Assembly: GCA_011037195.1 (NCBI GenBank)
Contig: JAAEAF010003531.1
Location: 1 to 64,000 of the forward strand
From: Triatoma infestans
Taxonomy: Eukaryota; Arthropoda; Insecta; Hemiptera; Reduviidae
Direction: 5' to 3'
DNA: 64,000 nucleotides
In this document: positions 31,461-42,520 of the stretch, one piece after another
How the letters are laid out: every line of letters starts with the position of its first letter
Numbering within the stretch: the stretch's first letter is position 1
The notes under the pieces: generated by a model
Seen by the model: the letters and a program-made list of their open reading frames with translations, nothing else
Databases searched by the model: none
Told to the model about the DNA's origin: nothing
Made by a program: the position numbers and the translations under genes

Positions 31461-32740
31461 TTTTTTTAATTTACAACATGCTCCATCTTTCTTTCGTGGC
31501 ACTATGGTCCTGAAGGACCTTGGCCTCCTCAACCTTTCTCTCCCACTCCTCTCTCACCAAAGCGATTCTTCTCCATCTTCTTAGCCCAAGCTCCTAATAT
31601 CCTCTTCGGCGTCATCTAGCCTTCTTCCCCTCGGTCTTCCTTTCTTCCTTGCCCCTCCCGGGTGCCCATCTAACAGTTTCCTTCATTATCATAATGTGCC
31701 CCAATCATCTCAACCTCCCTCTCCAACCCACCAAATCCTGCTCTTGGTACAGTTCTCTTAATTAAGATTTTTCGGAATATCTTTCACTCCCAAATATTCA
31801 GCAATCGTTCATCATCTGTTCTGAGCACCTGATGCTCAGCGTATGTTACTGTTGGCCTCAATATGCTTGTCTATATTATCAACTTCGCCTCTCTCGATAG
31901 CTCTCTAAATCTGCACACATTTTTCAGCGTCCAGAAAACCCTGTTGGCCGCAGTTATTCTTCCTTTTATTTCTATACTCACCTCATTTTTTTTTTTCAGT
32001 GAAAACGGCTCCCAAATATTTGAAAGATTTACCCCTTTTCAAACTCGTAGGGTGTGCATATGCTTGCTTCTTCATGTGCCAGATTTTTTTCGAGTACTAA
32101 CCATATATTTTGTCTACTGCTCATTGATCTTTAGGCCTAGCCTTTTTTGCTGCGGCTTCAAATTACTTTTATTTGAACTATTTTTGCGAGAAAATTGAAT
32201 TTTGGGGGGTTCATGTTAAGTTTTCTTATAAAAATTCACTCCAATACAATTTATGGTTCGACCACCTAAAGAATGTTATGATATATTAGAGGTATTGTTA
32301 GAATTTTAAATTTGAAGAAAGTCGGTTAACCGGAAGTGCGATTTTACAGAATTAGATTGTTGAGTTACTTTGGGAATTTTCTTGACAATGGCTACAACAT
32401 TTCTCTTTAAACTTTGGAATTTCAAAAACCTTGTATAAAAATACAAAACAACTTTTTTTTTTGTAATATTTTGCCAAATAAAAAAATTTTATTGGGATGT
32501 TTTTCTGGGGGAGACTTAGTGGATGTTCTGCTGATTAGTCACGGAAAAATTGAAGCTTTATTGATTGAGACAGATGGCGCTGTCATACCAATTATTATAT
32601 TATAAGTCCTGGCACTTTGTTTTTGTCGCAAGCCCATCTGAGCGTTTGCAAACATTATAATTTAAAAAAAAAAATTGTATTGATAAGTTTTAATTATTGC
32701 GGTAAGATAAAGTCATATGAGATTTTCACACCAGATTTTG
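31306..32740 (-). mobile_element. HINE-like repeat interrupted by LINE sequence
   Basis: Right-end block ACTCCTGGTAGAGGAAGTAT and TTTTCACCGGAAATACATGT at 31318-31381, then a (GT)n tract (31428-31456), then LINE-derived sequence to about 32150. The repeat resumes with CGAGAAAATTGAATTTTGG, GTTAACCGGAAGTGCGATTT (32315), and ends at TTTTCACACCAGATTTTG (32724). Confidence 0.7.
31490..32060 (-). pseudogene. RTE-type LINE, C-terminal part, broken
   Basis: Minus strand, with frame changes: FKYLGAVFTE near 32030, GRITAANRVFWTLKNVCRFR, ELSREAKLIIYTSILRPTVT, RTDDERLLNIWE, then GRPRGRRLDDAEEDIRSLGL, RRWRRIALVREEWERKVEEA and QDHSATKERWSM near 31495. The FKYLG block, the TKLLIYK-like block and the GRPR..W..D terminal segment are the typical order of the RTE/related LINE C-terminus downstream of the reverse-transcriptase fingers and palm. 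The catalytic YADD region is missing. The insertion lies in the HINE-like copy. Confidence 0.7.
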
Positions 32741-32748
32741 TGTATATG

Positions 32749-33615
32749 TTACGCTGAAAGACCGAAAATGCTCATGCGAAAAAACAGCTCACAACGCGTT
32801 GTGGTCACTGCAAAAAATCCACATCACGAAATTCGTGTTATGGCTCTTATAAAACGCTCGCGACGCGTTGGGGCAATCACAGAAAGACCACATAGCGAAA
32901 TTCGTGTCGTGTCTATCATCCACACGACCACAACGCATTCTGGTATGAAGAAAAGCCATGACGCGTTTGGAACCATATTAGAACCATTTTCATCTGTTTT
33001 GCAGAAGTAACGGATTTTTGAACTTGTGCTACCTTTCCAGCTTCAACCAACTTTTCAGTGTCACCAATTTTTAAGACATCATATCGTTTAATACGACGAT
33101 ACTGCTTTGAAGATAGAGCAAACTGGTTGTTTTTTGTAAGGAGCTGAGACCCTTTTGTTTCATTAAGCAACATTTCATATTTTTCTGTACTCATGATAAA
33201 ACTGCGATCAGTGCTTCTTTCCACAAACTCACATAATTTATCATAAAACACTTCTTTTTTATTGGCCATGGTATACGTTCACCCTCAGAAACAGACAAGA
33301 AATGAATAAACAACTCTACTGATGTTTTAATGCATCGTACTCAAGCCGACAACAAGTTACAACCTCGTGATATGGTAACACCAACTAGTGCTCAGAACGC
33401 ATCATGGCTTTTCTTCATTGCCACAATCGTTATGGTCGTATACCATGATAGCCACGACACGAATTTCGCTATGAGGTTTTTCTGTGTTTGCCACAACGCG
33501 TCGTGAGCGTTTTCATAAGAGCCATACACTAATTTCGCGATGTGAATGTTTTACAATGACCACAACGCGTGTGAGCTGTTTTTTCGCTCAATGAGCATTT
33601 TCGGTCTTTGAGTAA
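32749..33615 (-). mobile_element. DNA transposon with ~210-bp TIRs and KRBA2-like frame
   Basis: Left arm 32749-32965 and right arm 33395-33615 are inverted copies, ending AAAGACCGAAAATGCTCAT. Inside each arm two palindrome types alternate: CACAACGCGTTGTG (32790) / CGACGCGTTG (32861) / CAACGCATTC (32931), and CACGAAATTCGTG (32825) / AGCGAAATTCGTG (32894), spaced about 35 bp. These look like arrayed transposase-binding sites. The centre encodes the N-terminus of an integrase-type protein on the minus strand. Target duplication not resolved. Confidence 0.65.
32916..33269 (-). pseudogene. N-terminal fragment of KRBA2/Ginger-like integrase protein
   Basis: The 117-residue frame starts MANKKEVFYDKLCEFVERST, then RSFIMSTEKYEMLLNE and YRRIKRYDVLKIGDTEKLVE. 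This is the pattern at the N-terminus of the KRAB-A-domain-containing-protein-2-like family, in which a F/Y-ExxxFI..S-x-x-x-x-M block and RLLKRYDVL.VGxTEKL block precede a zinc-binding and DDE integrase core. Here the frame passes into the left inverted repeat after about 85 residues, so the integrase core is absent. It is a deletion derivative of a larger transposon. Confidence 0.6.
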
Positions 33616-35317
33616 TATACATATATAAATATACATATATATATTATATATAATCTACGAGTATATCATTAAAACACATTTAGATGTCTTAATCATAGTT
33701 ATATGAATTAATCGTTGTAACTGAACGTTAAGTAAAAATTTCAAGTTGGTAGAATGTTTAAGATTTTGATGTTAAATATTGATTATATTGCGATAAAGAA
33801 AGTCAAAAAAGTGTTCATCAAATACATCAAATATTTTTATTTCTACCGGTCCAGACTCCAACAACTAGTACAACCAAGTCATAAATTCATATTGTAATAT
33901 TCTGTCCAACGGCTTAACCTTGTTCTCTTTAGAAGTTATTGAAATTTAAAAACCACCGACAGAATCTTCAAATCAATGACTTAAAATAGAATTTTCTTAA
34001 GCTTTACTTAATGAAAGCAAAATCTTTCAAATTTCTTTCACACAGACTGGAAAACTTCTTTATGCTATTATACAAATGTATAATTATTGAATTGCTATAA
34101 TTTAATTCTTAAACGAAACAAGTTAACCAAGTGGTAATAAGTTATTTCTAATTAGCAATTTTATTAGTATAAGTTTGGCCATATAATTAGTATTGTTACA
34201 AATTATTTGATTGTAATATTTCCTAATGTACGGAAAAATTAACGTAATGCAATAAGAATGGTTGGTATACGGTTGACATAAATACAAATACAATAGCTCT
34301 GACAAAATATTACCTACCTAGGTAATAAGTTGGTAATTTTTTATTTATTATGTTGATAGTAGTTACTATCAATAACGCAATCTTAGTCAGCAGATGTATA
34401 GAAAAAATACAATTGACCCTTTATGGAGTTTTATATTTTTATTATTATTATTTTTTTTTTTGGAGCTCCTCTACCAAATTATTTATTGCGTAAATTTTCC
34501 TTTATTCCATTTTTTAATAATAATCAATAGAATTTCTTAATATTTTTTTTAATTTTATTTAAGATATAGTTTTCAGTTCAGTATTTGTTGTTTTCTCCTT
34601 CTGAAATAATAGGAAGTATTGCGATGAGTTAAATTTTAAAAAATTTAGGTTTCGCCCGAAATCTGTTCTCCGCCAAAGTATGAAAAAAATTTTTATGGCA
34701 AAGAATAATAATTAATGATAATGCTTATAGTTCTAGGCGATTTTACATACAACAGCTGATTAGGTATATTGGACGGAAACGGAAAGCAAATATACTTCAC
34801 TATTTAATAATCATATTTATCGTTTCATCAGATAAAATTCAAGGCCAAGGCCGAGAATCGGATCCAGAATCATGCAATACCCTCCTCAACTTGATGGTCC
34901 GTGAGGGAGTGTGAACACAATGCAGGAATTTATATCCCATTTAAATATTACTAAGGGATTCGCCATGAGGATTTCTCTCTTTCAACCATAAGTGCGGTCC
35001 GTTATTACTGTATGGTTTTTACCATTTTCTCGAAGAAGCTCTAACATTTTGTTTAAGCTTGTGGTATACTACTACTAAACATAGCAGAGTTGAGAAAAGT
35101 TTATCTCTGGAATAATTTCTCTATTTAAATAACTATAACGTACTTCATTAGTGGAAATTATTAATAATGCCGATCATTTGTCACATTTCTAATAGAATCG
35201 CTTTACCATTGTAACCATAGAGATTAGTAACATGTTTTATGTTTTTTTTACTCATACGTGAAGATTCTTCATACAAGAATTTAATATAGTTAAATATTTT
35301 GAATTTAAATATATTAT
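33616..35317. other. AT-rich; one HINE-like end fragment
   Basis: 34595-34700 contains a reverse HINE-like end (AATAGGAAGTATTGCGATGA, TTTCGCCCGAAATCTG). The rest shows no gene. Confidence 0.45.
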
Positions 35318-35441
35318 AGGGAGAGTGTTTGCTAGCTGGACTACCATGCGGATATCCCATGTTTGAGTCTTAGTGCTGCCCTTAGATATGTCTTCCTAGG
35401 AGTCTCTACAGCTCACTATTCGTCAATGGGCATGTCCCCCA
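35318..35441 (+). mobile_element. tRNA-derived SINE (family 1), 5' half
   Basis: Head with decayed boxes (AGTGTTTGCTAGCTGGACTA, GTTTGAGTCTTAG), then CTCTACAGCTCACTATTCGT and truncation at about 35441. Confidence 0.75.
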
Positions 35442-35684
35442 AAAAAATGAGGAAAAAATTGTGCGAACCAAAAATTATGGTAAATGCAGGTTTTGCATCT
35501 GTGGGAATTTTTTATTTAATCTAATTAATAGCTTTTCTTTCTTTTTTTCCAACTACAAATGGTCTTGGTTGTTGTATTTCTGCTGAAAACTCTGTTACTA
35601 TCGCAGTACTTGCAGTTACAGCATAAGAGAAAGTTAGTTGCAGGAGATCATGAGGAGCGCTCAATAAAAATTACATATTTTTAA

Positions 35685-36440
35685 GATAATAATAATAATG
35701 TATTTATGCAAAAATTTGTACATATTACATGGGTTTGGTACCAAAAATAAACAGCATTTACTTGTTATATCCAATTAAAGAACAGAACAGTTACAGGAAT
35801 TGTTACTATACAAAATACATAATACAATAGTTACTATACATAGTTCAATAAAATGAAATGAAAATACCCTCATTCATTTAAGATAAAAGATCTCAGCTTT
35901 AGTACTTGAGTGATATAATAGAAAAGATTATTGGCTAAAATGGTGTTACCAGGTTGCAGCAGATTAATCATTATTTGATCGAAATCGGTACTCTAAGAGG
36001 TATAATTGGCGAGGTAATGACAGCGATCAGGTTAATAAATAGGACATCTAAAAAGAATATGAGCCAAAGTTTCCATTTCTTTCATATTACATATTGTACA
36101 AATTTCCTGTGTATTGATAATATATTTATTGCCTTGTGATACAGTTTAATACTTTGCTCATTGGCTAACTTTAATTGAGGTAAAACTCTCTGATTTTTAA
36201 TAGACATGTTAGAATTTAAGTAATACCCGCCACAACCAAGGGAACTAATGGACCTAAATAAGGGGTTATATAGGATGAATTAAGCGCCCGCTCAATGTCT
36301 TTAGAACATAGGTGGTTATGCGATCTCTCAACTATATCGTCCCGACATCTTAACAGTTGATAATATGAATTAAGGCTGCCGATACTCTCACATCCCAAGG
36401 TAACTAAAATATCGTTTACAAAATAAAACCAGTTATACAT
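35685..36440 (-). mobile_element. LINE 3' end with zinc knuckle and (TAA)n tail
   Basis: Minus strand: an open frame from 36440 reads FYFVNDILVTLGCESIGSLN, SYYQLLRCRDDIVERSHNHL, NSSYITPYLGPLVPL. After a frame change it continues MSIKNQRVLPQLKLANEQS and EICTICNMKEMETLAHILFR-C, a C-x2-C-x9-H-x4-C knuckle. The 3' region runs to (ATT)n complement AATAATAATAATG at 35690. It appears related to the fragment at 9330. The reverse transcriptase and RNase H are missing. Confidence 0.65.
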
Positions 36441-37184
36441 AACTTGGGATGAGCGTCACTTTTTTAAGATTATCCCACATTACGACAAATTTATTGCCTT
36501 CTTCTCGTATAAAAATAAAAAGCGATTAACAAATGTTTAAAAGGATTACACATAATTTTCATAATAAAAAACACACTAAACAAAAAACAAAACTTGCAAA
36601 AAAGAGTTGTTCGAAATGTAATACTGAACTATATTCGCCCCCCCTCTGCCCAATGAATAAGAGAAAGTAAAAATTGAATAATATCTCATCTACTTGATCA
36701 AACAATGAAAATTTTTGTCCATTATTTAACGAAATGAAAGGATATCATGCTCATGCCTTAATGAGTATTTACAATCCTGTAACCCCATAACCAACCCATA
36801 GCCCCCGTTTTCTTCATTCCTCACTGTCACAACTTTCACTGCTTTATTTACAATTATGTATGAAATGACAAATTTGCTTTACAATTCAAATTTTACTTAT
36901 TTGTCCTAACATTAAATGTTGGGGGGGGGAGCAAGTACATAACTCAGGCAGGGATAGAAGAATGGTGATTACAATGTAGTCCAGAAGAGAGTCATAATAA
37001 CATCGAAAACAAACCTCTTATAAAATTTATCGCTTCAAATTCCACAAAACTACCAAAATCAGTTTTTTCGAAAAGAAAAAGTTAAGTTTTATATCTGTGT
37101 TGTTAGTATTCCATGTTTAAAGGATATCATCATCATCATTTTAGTGGTTTTCCAGAATATAATCCAAAAAAAATCAATAACCTA
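36441..37184. other. No recognised feature
   Basis: A G run at 36920-36928 and short C run near 36640; AATAAGAGAAAGTAAAAATT at 36655 may be a scrap of a HINE-like end. No gene. Confidence 0.4.
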
Positions 37185-37742
37185 ATTTATAGAGTTACAT
37201 TTCCGGTTAACGATTCCTATCAAATTTAGAATTCTAGCAATATTGAATATGTATTAATTATACATAGGTACCAGAACTTGCTTGCATTTTACTGAAGTAT
37301 TACTTTAAAGGAAAGCAAAAATGCTACCGATAACCCAGGATCCGCCAAATTCCCGGGAAATGTTTCAAAGTAATGTAATAGATATTAATGTGTGTAGATA
37401 GTATACAAAGTTTGAAGAAAATCTATGGATCCGTTTTCCAGAAAATCACGAAAAATTAAAAAAAATAAATACCCTTCAGAATACCGTGTCCAGATGCGGT
37501 GGTAGTACCTAAATAAAATACCAAGTTTCAGCGATTTTTCGTTTTTTGAGATATTTTATTCATATATATGTATATATATATACTCACGCTCTCTCTCTCT
37601 CTCACTCTCACACACAATTTGCTAAAAAATCGTTTTTTCTTACTCAGGAGACCTGAAAATATTTATTTCCGATAAAAACTCAATTGGAAAATTATACGCT
37701 ATCGCAATACTTGCTCTCTACCAGCAGCGAGAGAAAGTAACA
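37185..37742 (+). mobile_element. HINE-like repeat, right half, divergent
   Basis: Contains TACATTTCCGGTTAACGATT, GTTTGAAGAAAATCTATGG, TTTCAGCGATTTTTCG, (AT) and (TC) microsatellites at 37561-37606 and the right end CTATCGCAATACTTGCTC, GAGAGAAAGTAAC. Confidence 0.65.
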
Positions 37743-38044
37743 AAAAAAATAATAATAAGAATTAAAATTAGCAATAACTTGAATAATTTAAAGCAAAAAT
37801 AACAATCCACCCGATTTCTTTTCTTGTGTAAATAAATAGCGGACATGTTAAGTTTGTACCAATAAATTTCGGAATGCTCTTCAATACTTCGGATTCACCT
37901 TAAACATCTTTCTGGAAAATTAGTTGTTTTTTTTTTTTGGAGGAGCAGCAGTGTTAGGCCCCTATCTAAACTGCTACTTTAATATAAATGGCTTCCACAC
38001 CCTTATAGTATTGTCATTAATGATTTGTTGACATTCCGAAATTA

Positions 38045-39145
38045 AGATTGATTAACAGAAAAGTTGTTTGCCTGGGTTCCACAGGGATCATGAAAACCAC
38101 CCCGACTGCGGCGTTGGAAGTCCTCCTCAATTTGCCACCACTACACATCCTCATTGAAGGCGAAGCCAGAATGGGAATACATAGGCTCTGCAGGGGCCGC
38201 CTCTCCATCACCTCTAGGCACGATCGTAATAACCAGAGGTTGATTGAGGAAATCAAGGCTGACCGTCTTCTTGGAATGCCAACTGATAGGATGGTTCCTA
38301 CGTATCATTTCGAACTTCCAAATTGTTATACCGAGCAGAGGCGAATGGGACTGTGACCCCACCCCCCCTTGTTCGGTAACTCGATGTGGTATACAGACGG
38401 ATCCAAAGCTCCGACTGGGTTGGAGCCGGGGTCTATGGGGGCGTTAGGGAGATTATAAGGCAAGGCATAGTGGGTAGAAGAGTGGCCATATACTTCCTGA
38501 AGGCACTTTCTTCACACCAAATAGTCTCAACACCAAATAGTCTTGGTGTGAGATAGCCTACTTGCCCTAACCGAGGTGGGTACTCGGAATAAACTGGCAC
38601 TCTGCGGGGTTTCTGGGTAATGAAAGAGCGGATGCCCTAGCGAGGGAGGGTTCGCAGGATACCTTTGTAGGCCCCGAACCCTTCTGCAGCTTGTCCAGAA
38701 GCCTTATTCAAACTTCTATCAAAGGTTGGATAGAAGAACAGCGTGAGCTTTGGTGGGAGAGAACATCAGGACAGAGGCAGGCAAAGCTCTTTGATTTGGA
38801 CTATATTGTAAGAGACATTTGGCTAAATTTAACACAGATCTACTGAGCCATACCCGAAGGGATATAAGGCTAATTGTGGGTCTGCCAATAGGCATCTACA
38901 ACTTGCAGATAGTGCGGTATGCCGATTCTGCAAGGTAGAGGAGGAAGAAACCCCGGCGCACATCCTCTGTAAGTGCGCCGGCCTGGCGAGGATAATGTTT
39001 CTTCAATTGGGGACAGGCAATCCCGAAGCTATGAGCTTTGCTAGGACTGATGAGGAGGGCAATCAGGGGGTTGTGCTATAATTTAAGGGGATCCACAATA
39101 GACCTCGTCATGTAGGTCGCTACGGAATGAGGCTCGCCCCTCCCG
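38045..39145 (+). pseudogene. R1/I-group LINE: linker, RNase H and zinc knuckle, broken
   Basis: Plus strand, 5' truncated. TTPTAALEVLLNLPPLHILI and EGEARMGIHRL (38096-38190) form the segment between reverse transcriptase and RNase H in R1-like ORF2. After a stop at 38354 and a frame change, WYTDGSKAPTG (near 38389) is the RNase H start. Then WHSAGFLGNERADALAREGS near 38600, and the knuckle CRFCKVEEEETPAHILCKC near 38925. Much of the RNase H centre is deleted (38460-38580). The 3' region GGATCCACAATAGACCTCGT corresponds to the 3' region of the copy at 49993, so both belong to one family. No (TAA)n tail survives. Confidence 0.85.
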
Positions 39146-39194
39146 TTTCTAATCTAACAGGAAATGCACTTTACCGATTATTGTGTTCCTCCTC

Positions 39195-39345
39195 TCCCCA
39201 CCAGTTTTTTCGATAATGGCGACCGATTTTCCTTTAAACTTAGTTTTTCCAACTAGACATATAAAACCTACCATTTATTTGTAAGTTTTTTGCGGGAAAA
39301 TTAATTTTAGTGTATTCTGAAGAGAGGCTTCTACTTATAACTGCC
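39195..39345 (-). mobile_element. HINE-like repeat fragment
   Basis: TTTTTTCGATAATGGCGACC, TTTAAACTTAG and TTTTGCGGGAAAATTAATTT lie in the reverse order expected for a module. Confidence 0.5.
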
Positions 39346-39940
39346 ACTTCTTACTTCTAAATATCTAATTAGGACTAGTATCTATATCCTCGTATTATGT
39401 ATGATGTTCACTTCTACTGCATGTACATTATTATTATTGGCGACAAGATAAATATATAGACAATATTACAAGTTTAAAGAATATTTGAAAATTATAATAA
39501 ATTATAATAATTGCCGTATGAGAAATTGAGTTTCCTATTAATTTTTTTTTTTTAATAAACTTTTCTTTATATAAATAAATAAAAAAGTGAATTTTTTCTT
39601 TTCACACATGCATTAAAAATACAACCGCACTCATCTGTTTTTTGCGCAAAACATTTTCTGGGCTTCTAGCCATATGTATTTTTTTTTACTAACACAAATG
39701 AAACATTTTTAAATAATCTAAATAATAAATTTCACATGTCACAACTAAAATGTAAACTTTAAACTGTCCTATATGTTTGTTTGGATTTTTACATTTTGGC
39801 CCGTAATACCTATATACTAATACTAATATATTCCTGCTTAATTTTATTTTGTAAAGACCACTTTTCACCAAGTCACTTTTCACATATCGTTTTCTATAAA
39901 TGTAGTAAGTACTACTTAAAAAAAAAAAAAGAAAAAAAAT
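39346..39940. other. AT-rich, no recognised feature
   Basis: Nothing supported; short A and T runs at 39541 and 39919. Confidence 0.5.
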
Positions 39941-40555
39941 CTGGTGTGAAACAGACACACACAACTTTCTCTTACTCTCAAAATTGTAATTGACAAATTT
40001 TATAGTTAGTATATAAAATGTAATGAAATTCGTCGGTTTTTTTTTGTTTTTTTATGGAGAAAATCACAAAAACTTCAGTAAAAACACAGACTTCCGGTTT
40101 ATGAAATTTTCTTGCAACTCGAAATTTCAACAATATATTTAATTTTAATTAATATTATTTAGTTAATAAAAATTTGTAGCTGTTTGTATGTCTGGTTGAT
40201 ATAATAAATCATATTTAATGTAAATCGTTGGTGCAATTTTTGAGAAAATCGCATTAAAAAAAAAAAAAATTCAATTAAGTGGTACTTCCGGTCGAGGAAT
40301 TTGGATAGATAACCTACTGTCGGATCCTATTGTGATACCTAAACACAATATCAAGTTTGAACTTTCTACGATTTTTCATTTTTGAGCTACGCTGTTCACA
40401 TACACACATACGACGCGCACATACAGACCATTTTCTAAAAACCACTTTTTTGGATTCAGTGGCCTTAAAAACGGATATTTCCGGTGAAAACTTAATATCG
40501 AAAATTTGACGCGATTACAATACTTCCTCTTCACTAGAAGTTTGAGAAAATAAAA
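39941..40555 (+). mobile_element. HINE-like repeat, one module deleted
   Basis: Left end CTGGTGTGAAACAGACACAC at 39941, one CAGACTTCCGGTTTATG box, the GGTACTTCCGGTCGAGGAAT box (40281), and the right end GACGCGATTACAATACTTCC. About 615 bp: consistent with loss of one ~295-bp module by recombination between modules. Confidence 0.8.
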
Positions 40556-40909
40556 ATAGTTTTTCTTGGTATGTTTTTTTTTATCTTCTCTGTTTAAGGA
40601 AGGTTTTATTTTAATTATCAGTTATTTTTTTTATTTATTTAATTTTTATAAAAGTATATCAAAAGTATCTGAACGAGCCTCTATAGTTACAATACCAAGT
40701 TTTCCGATATTGTCTTTTTTTTGTAGAAAATCACAGAAACCTAAAAATAAAAAAATTAAAATAATTCCTGTCGTAAACTCTAATTAAATGAATTTTCTCG
40801 GTATAAATTCAAACAAAAGTGGGGTAGGTCTCATTCGTAGGTATTATACCATGTTCCAAATCGTTGGTGTCTTTATGGAGAAAATTGTAGTAAACTAAAA
40901 AAAAAAAAT

Positions 40910-41760
40910 CTGCTGTGAAACACTCACACAACTTTCTCTTACTCCAGTTCTCAAAATGATAATTGACAAATTTTATAGTTTGTGTTGTACCAAATTTAAT
41001 CAAATTCGTCGAAAACTGAAAAAACTGTTCAGTAAAAGCGCACTTCCGGTTTACTAATTTTCTTGAAACTCGGAATTTCAGCCATCTATTTATTTCTAAC
41101 TAATTATGGTTGGATAATAGAATTGTATAATCAACTTTGATGAAAATCTAACCCCGCCCCTCCCCTAAAAATATCCCTTAAAAAAATTTTCCCAGATAAA
41201 TGTTTAGATAAAAGTTGTAGATCTTTGCATGTTTAGTTTATATAGGAAGTTCCAAAAAAATCGTCGGAGCCATTTTTGAGAAAATTGCGAAAAAGTGAAT
41301 AAATCATTTAGTAAAGTGGTAAAGTAAAACGCACTTCCGGTTATCCGATTTTTTCAAACTCAGAATTTCAACAACATATTTAATTCTAATTAACATTATT
41401 TAGATGACAGAATTGTCTGCAAACTGAAATAGCACTTTAGATGGAAACCTAACCCCACCCCTCCCCAAAAAGTGCCCTTCACTGCATTTTCCTCGGAGAA
41501 ATGTTTCAATAAAAGTTGTAGCTCATTGGTATGTGTGGTTGATGTTTACGTTTAAAGAAAAAATCGTCGGAGCCATTTTTGAGAAAATCGCAAAAAAGTA
41601 AAAAATCCAACTAGTAAAAGTGGTAATCCGGTTGAGGAATTTTGACATACGTACACAGATCCCAATGGTGACCCCTAAACGGAATATCAAATTCAACTTT
41701 TACGATTTCTGTTTGTTGAGCTATTTCACATGACACACCACACAACACAACACCACACAA

Positions 41761-41793
<33 letters not shown>

Positions 41794-41930
41794 ACACACA
41801 CAGACATTTGCTAAAAACCACTTTTTTGGACTCAGAGGACCTCAAAACGGAAATTTTCCGGTGAAAACTCGATATCGAAAATTTGACACGATTACAATAC
41901 TTCCTCTTACTAGGAGTAAGAGGAAGTAAA
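40910..41930 (+). mobile_element. HINE-like repeat, full length
   Basis: Left end CTGCTGTGAAACACTCACAC, two modules with CACTTCCGG boxes at 41042 and 41332, C-run motifs at 41152-41178 and 41453-41478, AC-rich microsatellite 41742-41802, right end CTTACTAGGAGTAAGAGGAA. Between this copy and the previous one (40556-40909) lies further degraded module-like sequence. Confidence 0.88.
41152..41178 (-). other. Putative G-quadruplex motif of HINE-like module
   Basis: On the minus strand four G runs: GGG, loop ATATTTTTA, GGGGAGGGGCGGGG. Equivalent tracts occur at 25702-25724, 41453-41478, 58574-58600 and 58868-58892, at the same position in each module. Confidence 0.6.
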
Positions 41931-41944
41931 AAAATGTTCATTAA

Positions 41945-42440
41945 AGTCACATTTCCTGTCAGCCGATTTTCTCCTAAGTAAGTCACAATGTTAGTAATAC
42001 ATTTATAAATTGTAGAATCATATAATAAAGTAAATAGCAATTAGAGTAGAGGATAGTATATAGCCTCCCTTCCCCAGAACTCCCTTTCTAATGAATTTTC
42101 CCAGAACAATGTTTCAAATAAACTGTCACATTTATGGAATATGTATAGACGTAGATTAAATAAATTCGTTATAGCCGTTTTCGGGAAAATAGCAAAAAAA
42201 AACTGAAAAATCCATTTAGTAAAATTGATATTTGGAGTTGAGGAATTTTGAAGGTAACTTCCTGTCCGGGGGGGGAATCCCTCTGTGATAAACCAGTTAG
42301 AATATCAAAATTTGAACTTCCTTTCAATTTTTCGTTTTTGAACAGTGCAGATCTCATGCGCATATATGAATTATTGAAAAAAAAATCATTTTCAGATTCT
42401 GGGGGTCCTCAAATTTATATTTCTGATGAAAAATCATTCA
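41945..42440 (+). mobile_element. HINE-like repeat, right half, divergent
   Basis: TCACATTTCCTGTCAGCCGA, AATTTTCCCAGAACAATGTT, GAGTTGAGGAATTTTG (42237) and GAACTTCCTTTCAATTTTTC follow the module order; the terminal palindrome is missing. Confidence 0.6.
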
Positions 42441-42520
42441 TCAAGCGAACACAGATTTGTATCTTCATTTTGGGAGAATTTCAGTCACTTTGCCATAGTT
42501 CTTTTGTGGTTGCAAATTAA

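Noticed and set aside
31863..32198. 111-residue plus-strand frame
   Set aside because: It is the antisense of the RTE-like LINE remnant, whose minus-strand reading gives the known motifs.
32755..33615. CRISPR-like array of short palindromes
   Set aside because: The palindromes lie within two inverted arms of a transposon, alternate in type and lack unique equal-length spacers; the genome is animal.
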